Below, piece after piece: positions 59,400-64,000 of a stretch of 64,000 nucleotides of DNA. The notes under the pieces are model-generated. The model worked only from the letters and a program-made list of their open reading frames with translations. It made no database searches and had not been told where the DNA came from. The stretch comes from Thelonectria olida (taxonomy: Eukaryota; Ascomycota; Sordariomycetes; Hypocreales; Nectriaceae): NCBI GenBank assembly GCA_020736575.1, contig JAGPYM010000015.1:620001-684000 (forward strand). Reading direction: 5' to 3'. The position numbers and the translations under genes are program-made. The stretch's first letter is position 1; each line of letters opens with the position of its first letter.

Positions 59400-60152
59400 G
59401 TTGTGGTTCGTAGTCGACGTATATTAGGGCGCTTGAGGGGTATGATGAAGAGTGGTGAGACGCAAGACGTCGATGCCAAACGTCCGTAATAACGGCCAAA
59501 CACTCCAGTAAATCAAGCTTGAGGCGCCTTGATGTAGGTTATGGACAGGATGACGGTTGATGAGGTCATTACTCCGTAAACCGCTCCCAAAGCTGAGCCA
59601 CTGCCGATCACCTTCTGGGCGATGACACTACCGCGCCACAGTAAGTCACTCGCTCGATGATACTGATGGAGAAGACCTGCGACGGGGTCATTGACAGGGG
59701 TTCGGTCTTCTCGAACCTGATTTCCGACAGTGTGGCGAGTGACTACAGACAGAGTCTAAGGTCAGGACAATCCCAAGCTAGAATATCTGTTATGGCGCTA
59801 TCGACTGTATCCTTTCATACCTACGTGGCCCAATTTTATCATGCATGCCAATTCGTCCAAGCCGTAAGCTAGGAGTACGGAAACCCTCCTGATATGTTAT
59901 CAACCTCCAGGTCTGCTTTGGGCTTTGGAGGAGGTCCCCTTTTCCTCAAGAAGGACTTAAGCAGTTTATTTTAGCGATTTCTTCTTCTATCGTCCTACAA
60001 CCTTTCTGTCGGAGACATCGCTTGTAGTGGCAGTCGGAAGCGAATGGCATAGCGTATCGAGCCCCTCGGACAGCATTGCCAAGGATGTCCACCAGATGTT
60101 GACAGGTTTCGCAGGGTCATTGAAACATTGTCCTACGATGACTAAGAGGAAG
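59400..60152. other. Intergenic region up to the transposon
   Basis: About 750 bp upstream of the disordered protein gene, ending at the transposon target duplication. No gene is seen. Confidence 0.4.
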
Positions 60153-60161
60153 GTTGACACG
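60153..60161. other. Left target-site duplication (9 bp)
   Basis: GTTGACACG directly precedes the transposon; the identical 9 bp follow it at 63113-63121. A 9-bp duplication is typical for MULE-type insertions. Confidence 0.88.
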
Positions 60162-60267
60162 GGGCGCCAATAGGTGCGCACCCGGGTGCGCACGTAAGTG
60201 TCACGTGTTGCGCACCCGGTGCGTCTGTAAGGAAGTTATGTAAGCCCAACATCCTTGTATGCCAGCC
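60162..60267. repeat. Left terminal inverted repeat
   Basis: 106 bp beginning GGGCGCCAATAGG, matching the right end base for base in inverse orientation. It includes a 20-bp perfect palindrome GTGCGCACCCGGGTGCGCAC at 60174-60193. Confidence 0.9.
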
Positions 60268-60354
60268 AGGCGCATCGCTTGTAGCTACCCCTTTTCCGTT
60301 GATGAAGAGCCTCACTTCGCCGCGCAACGATCTTCTCAAATTGTCTCTCCCAGA

Positions 60355-62907
60355 ATGAATCCAGTTACAGCTACTCGTCAATTTTCTGACGACTGTCTGC
60401 CTCCCGAACGCGAGTATGGCTCTCGGGAAGCCCTACACGCTGCGATCAATGCATGGGCAGCTCCCAGGGGCTATGCGTTTGTCACTGGGAAGTCGAAGAA
60501 AACACGGAGCGGCAGACGAATTGTTTTCTTCAGCTGTGACCGTGGAGGAGCACCTCCCAAATCCTCGGATGCACGGCAACGGTCAACTACAACACGGCGT
60601 ACAGGGTGTCAATTCTCAGTCCTTGCAAAGGAGGCCTTGGATAAGGCAACATGGCGCCTTACGCACCGTCCTGGCAGCGAGTTTGCCCATCACAACCACG
60701 AGCCAAGCACAAACATGTCTGCACATCCAGTCCATCGTCAACTATCCCATGCAGATAGGTCAACTATCAACAACCTTGCGAACGCTGGAGTAGCACCGAA
60801 AGAGATTAGATCCTACCTACGTCAGAACACAGAGTCTCTTGCTACGCAGCAAGACATCTACAACTGCATTGCACAAGGCAAACGAGACCAGCAAAAGGGT
60901 CAAAGCACAATACAAGCTCTTGCTAATGAGCTTGAGGCAGAGGGTTTCTGGAGTCGAATACGCTTTGATGAGGATGGTCGGGTTACAGCTGTGTTGTTTG
61001 CCCACCCAGAGTCGCTAGCATACCTCAAGTCATACCCGGATATACTTATATTGGACTGCACATACAAGACAAACAAGTATAAGATGCCTCTTCTCGATAT
61101 CGTCGGTGTTGACGCCTGTCAACGCTCATTCTGCATTGCCTTCGCCTTCCTCAGCGGCGAGGAGGAGAAGGACTACATCTGGGCGTTAGATCGGCTACGT
61201 TCAATGTACGAAGCCTGTAGCGCAAGGCTGCCATCTGTGATCCTTACAGACCGCTGTCTCGCCTGCATGAATGCGGTATCTCATTGCTTCCCGACTGCAG
61301 TATCGCTTCTATGCCTTTGGCATGCCAACAAGGCAGTCCTGCGTTACTGCCAGCCAAGCTTTATGCGCCATAACGATGCGGCTCAAGAGCCTCAAGGCCA
61401 CCAAGAGTGGAAGGACTTTTACGGGAAATGGCATGAGCTCGTGGCATCGGCAAACGAGGAGACATTTGAAGACAGGATTCAACAGCTCAAAGAGCGCTAT
61501 GCTTCGGCCCACGCCCGGGAGGTCGCCTACATCATCGAAACATGGCTTGACCTCTACAAAACGAAGCTCGTCAAAGCTTGGGTTGATCAGTATCTTCACT
61601 TTGAGAATGTGGTGACGTCTCGAGGCGAGGGTATTCATCAGCTCATCAAAATGTACCTTGATACTTCCCAGCTGGATCTCTTTGAGGCCTGGAGGGCTAT
61701 CAAGCTGGCGATACTTAACCAAGTAGCTGAGCTCCGAGCAAACCAAGCGAAGCAGCAAATCCGGACGCCCATAGAACTCTCAGGGAGTCTATACAGCATC
61801 GTACGAGGCTGGGTATCTCACGAGGCATTGCGGAAGGTTGAGGCGCAGAGGAAGCGGCTCCAACAGGACAGGCTCCCTGCCTGCACAGGAGTCTTCTCAG
61901 CAACGCTTGGGCTCCCTTGCGCTCACACAATCGAGCCTCTTCTACGACAAGAGCAGCCGCTTCAGCTACACCACTTCCATACGCATTGGCATCTTCAACG
62001 AGAAGGAAACCCTCAATTGCTCATAGAGCCCCGCCGTCAATTCGATCAGGTGGCAGCTAGGTCAACATTGCCGAAGACTGGCACTCAGCGCGAGCCATGT
62101 GCATTTGAGATCGTCGAGCAAGCATCACAGATACAGACGAGAGCTAACCCCACATGCTCAAGATGTCATACACAAGGCCACACGATGAGCTCAAAGGCAT
62201 GCCCATTGCGATATGCGCATCTTATATCTTCCTCAACCTCTACAGCACCTCCAAATACGCTGCCGTCAGCGACTACACCAATTTCAGCTCCACTGCCAGT
62301 CCCCGATCCATCCTTATCCTCAATTTTGCCGCAGCAGGAGGTAGCGCCGCTAGCGGCACTACCTGATCAAGAGATGATACCGTCTCCGCCAGATGTAATA
62401 ACACTGCCATCCTCATCGGCAGATATACCCCCATCATCAGATGTGCCGCCATCGGTGCCATCGCCTGAACCAGACATACGCTATGATGACCCTTGTGCTA
62501 TATATCATCGATATGTTGCAGCACGGACGGCATGGTATAACAAGCTGCCTCGAGGTAGCTTGAAGACTAACCAGCAATATCGAAAGGCAATGGGCCTCCC
62601 CCAACGCTATAATAAGACAAGTTACAGCTGGTGTTTGGATTATAAGCAGATGGGTGAGCGATGCACATCAACGAGACCTGGCCGGGAGTGGACTAAGGAG
62701 GAGATGATGGCGTACTTGGACTGGACCAAGGCAGAAGATGAACGTGTGGAGAGGCAAGTCGCCCAGGAGATGGGCGGCAACCCTCTGGCGAACAGGCGAA
62801 GAGGCATGAAGGAGATTTGGAAGAGCGTTGAGCAGGACATGATCGACCAACAAGCTCTATACTCGAACGATAACCAGGCTGAAGACTGCATCGTAGTTAC
62901 TGCTTAG
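60355..62907 (+). CDS. MULE transposase
   Basis: An intronless reading frame of 850 aa from the ATG at 60355; an in-frame ATG at 60259, inside the end of the left TIR, would add 32 residues. The N-terminal part has a FAR1/WRKY-GCM1-like DNA-binding region (RTGCQFSVLAK, HHNHEPSTN). The MULE catalytic core shows the first Asp in LILDCTYKTNKYKMPLLDIV, the second in VILTDRCLACMNAV and the Glu in TSRGEGIHQLIK. A SWIM-like zinc motif (GLPCAHTI) and a C-terminal Cys/His knuckle (CSRCHTQGHTMSSKAC) follow. The C-terminal tail is Ser/Pro-rich, then charged. No stops or frameshifts interrupt it, so it may be functional. Confidence 0.9.
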   Translation: MNPVTATRQFSDDCLPPEREYGSREALHAAINAWAAPRGYAFVTGKSKKTRSGRRIVFFSCDRGGAPPKSSDARQRSTTTRRTGCQFSVLAKEALDKATWRLTHRPGSEFAHHNHEPSTNMSAHPVHRQLSHADRSTINNLANAGVAPKEIRSYLRQNTESLATQQDIYNCIAQGKRDQQKGQSTIQALANELEAEGFWSRIRFDEDGRVTAVLFAHPESLAYLKSYPDILILDCTYKTNKYKMPLLDIVGVDACQRSFCIAFAFLSGEEEKDYIWALDRLRSMYEACSARLPSVILTDRCLACMNAVSHCFPTAVSLLCLWHANKAVLRYCQPSFMRHNDAAQEPQGHQEWKDFYGKWHELVASANEETFEDRIQQLKERYASAHAREVAYIIETWLDLYKTKLVKAWVDQYLHFENVVTSRGEGIHQLIKMYLDTSQLDLFEAWRAIKLAILNQVAELRANQAKQQIRTPIELSGSLYSIVRGWVSHEALRKVEAQRKRLQQDRLPACTGVFSATLGLPCAHTIEPLLRQEQPLQLHHFHTHWHLQREGNPQLLIEPRRQFDQVAARSTLPKTGTQREPCAFEIVEQASQIQTRANPTCSRCHTQGHTMSSKACPLRYAHLISSSTSTAPPNTLPSATTPISAPLPVPDPSLSSILPQQEVAPLAALPDQEMIPSPPDVITLPSSSADIPPSSDVPPSVPSPEPDIRYDDPCAIYHRYVAARTAWYNKLPRGSLKTNQQYRKAMGLPQRYNKTSYSWCLDYKQMGERCTSTRPGREWTKEEMMAYLDWTKAEDERVERQVAQEMGGNPLANRRRGMKEIWKSVEQDMIDQQALYSNDNQAEDCIVVTA

Positions 62908-63006
62908 ATTATTGTTGATGTACACATTGCTTATATTCCAATTAAAGAATCTGCATAGTAGTTCGTCATCTCGAGATTAGAAATAATTCGGGCAAAACTT
63001 GCGGCC

Positions 63007-63112
63007 GGCTGGCATACAAGGATGTTGGGCTTACATAACTTCCTTACAGACGCACCGGGTGCGCAACACGTGACACTTACGTGCGCACCCGGGTGCGCAC
63101 CTATTGGCGCCC
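63007..63112. repeat. Right terminal inverted repeat
   Basis: 106 bp ending CCTATTGGCGCCC, perfect inverse of the left end. The 20-bp palindrome recurs at 63081-63100. Confidence 0.9.
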
Positions 63113-63121
63113 GTTGACACG
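63113..63121. other. Right target-site duplication (9 bp)
   Basis: GTTGACACG, identical to 60153-60161. Confidence 0.88.
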
Positions 63122-64000
63122 CGGCTTTATTAACCGACCGTTCCGACCAGCCCTGCGGAGTGTCATTTTGCGCCGGGTGGCCCCGGTCGCGTTTCCCGGG
63201 AGTCCAGGGTAGGGTAGTCTCTGGATGCATCTTTAACACTGCTTGACCTAGATAGGTAGGTGAGGAAGCAATTGTTCATCTTCAGTGGCAAAACATCGAT
63301 GATTGGTTCATGAATTAAAATTTCTAAATCATTCGCTTTGTCCTTGAGAATGGTATGGCCAACACATCACCATGCCTCTGCAGACGTTCTGTTCACTGAC
63401 GAGTGGACACGAGACAAACACGAAGCATAGTTGGTATCAAGGTGTGTGAACTCTTATCCACTTGCTCCTCGTTTGTTATTCGCAGACAACTGTCCTTCTA
63501 TTCTCGAAGGATTGGAGAGCAAATAAGTCCCACTACCGAACTTGCGTTGAAACAATGGAGCCACGGCATTCGCAGGAAAGTGTAGACCTCCCTTGGCGTT
63601 TCAAGTCCATTGATGCTGTTTGAAACGTTTCCCGACAACGGACTGTCACAACACTGCGGCCCGACCGTCCGGAAGCGAATGCCTGAGGCCTCAGCCCCAA
63701 AAGCCTCGATACCGGGAATAGCCTCTTTTTCCACGAAGCAGATTTAGGGGAAACGTCCGAAACCAGGGACCTTGTGGAGCCGGGATCTCCGAGCCGCAAC
63801 AAAGCTTAATCTCCCCCTGTGTCAGCCCATGTCCCTCGTATTTAACAGTACCGTAATGGTTTCTTTTTCCACCAAGCAGCATCCAACTATGCATAAAAAA
63901 TGACTACGGATTTGCTCCCATAAGCTTAACTTAAACTTTAGGGTCCTCGTCGGCCCGTAACACTCGTGTGTTGTTCCCCCGGCGGCTCACCCTCCGAGCG
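63122..64000. other. Intergenic region to window end
   Basis: About 880 bp with short open frames only and no recognised domain. It may hold the upstream part of a gene beyond the window. Confidence 0.35.

Larger units (their letters stand above)
60162..63112. mobile_element. MULE/Hop-like DNA transposon, apparently complete
   Basis: A 2951-bp element bounded by perfect 106-bp terminal inverted repeats (60162-60267 and 63007-63112) and by the 9-bp duplication GTTGACACG. It carries one intact transposase gene. Perfect TIRs, an uninterrupted reading frame and an exact target duplication suggest a recent insertion. Hop of Fusarium oxysporum is the described fungal MULE of this general layout; identity to it was not tested. 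Confidence 0.9.

Overview
The window is nuclear DNA of a filamentous ascomycete, probably a sordariomycete close to plant-associated Hypocreales; this placement is inferred. Nearly every gene splices with 47-100 nt introns of GTRAGT...CTRAC...YAG type. Several domain families are fungus-specific: HeLo, DUF7025-AAA, DUF7580-subtilase, C2H2-STAND, and NACHT with a DUF7791-like region. Secreted plant-polymer enzymes are also present. Exon structures below were worked out by matching splice signals to reading-frame phase.

Layout. 0.2-6.3 kb: two divergent genes, an active-looking protein kinase fused to ankyrin repeats (minus) and a HeLo-pseudokinase (plus). 6.7-7.9 kb: a decayed gene with C2H2-like and SET remnants. 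8.1-14.7 kb: secreted proteins (alginate-lyase-like, GH16, a small secreted protein). 16-28.8 kb: the most striking block, made of a gasdermin-like pore former, a DUF7025 AAA+ ATPase, a subtilisin-like protease with a DUF7580-like N-terminal region, and a C2H2-STAND protein. 30-31.6 kb: a pectate-lyase-like gene. 32.3-34.7 kb: a decayed TPR-CHAT gene that has lost the usual CHAT cysteine. 36-44.4 kb: a secreted amidase, a FAD monooxygenase, a P450 and an amino-acid permease. 47-50.2 kb: a NACHT NLR. 51.5-59.4 kb: an L-amino-acid-oxidase-like enzyme, an SDR, a secreted Thr/Ser-rich protein and a disordered protein with a GC-AG intron. 60.16-63.11 kb: an apparently intact MULE/Hop-like transposon with perfect 106-bp inverted repeats and a 9-bp target duplication.

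Reading. The window looks like a cell-death and allorecognition island mixed with secreted and metabolic genes. Fungal gasdermins are known to be activated by subtilisin-like (HET-Q1/HET-Q2) or CHAT proteases. Here a gasdermin, a subtilisin and a dead CHAT gene lie within 19 kb. The HeLo-pseudokinase plus kinase-ankyrin pair has the domain logic of MLKL and a RIP-type kinase. These functional links are inferences from architecture and proximity.
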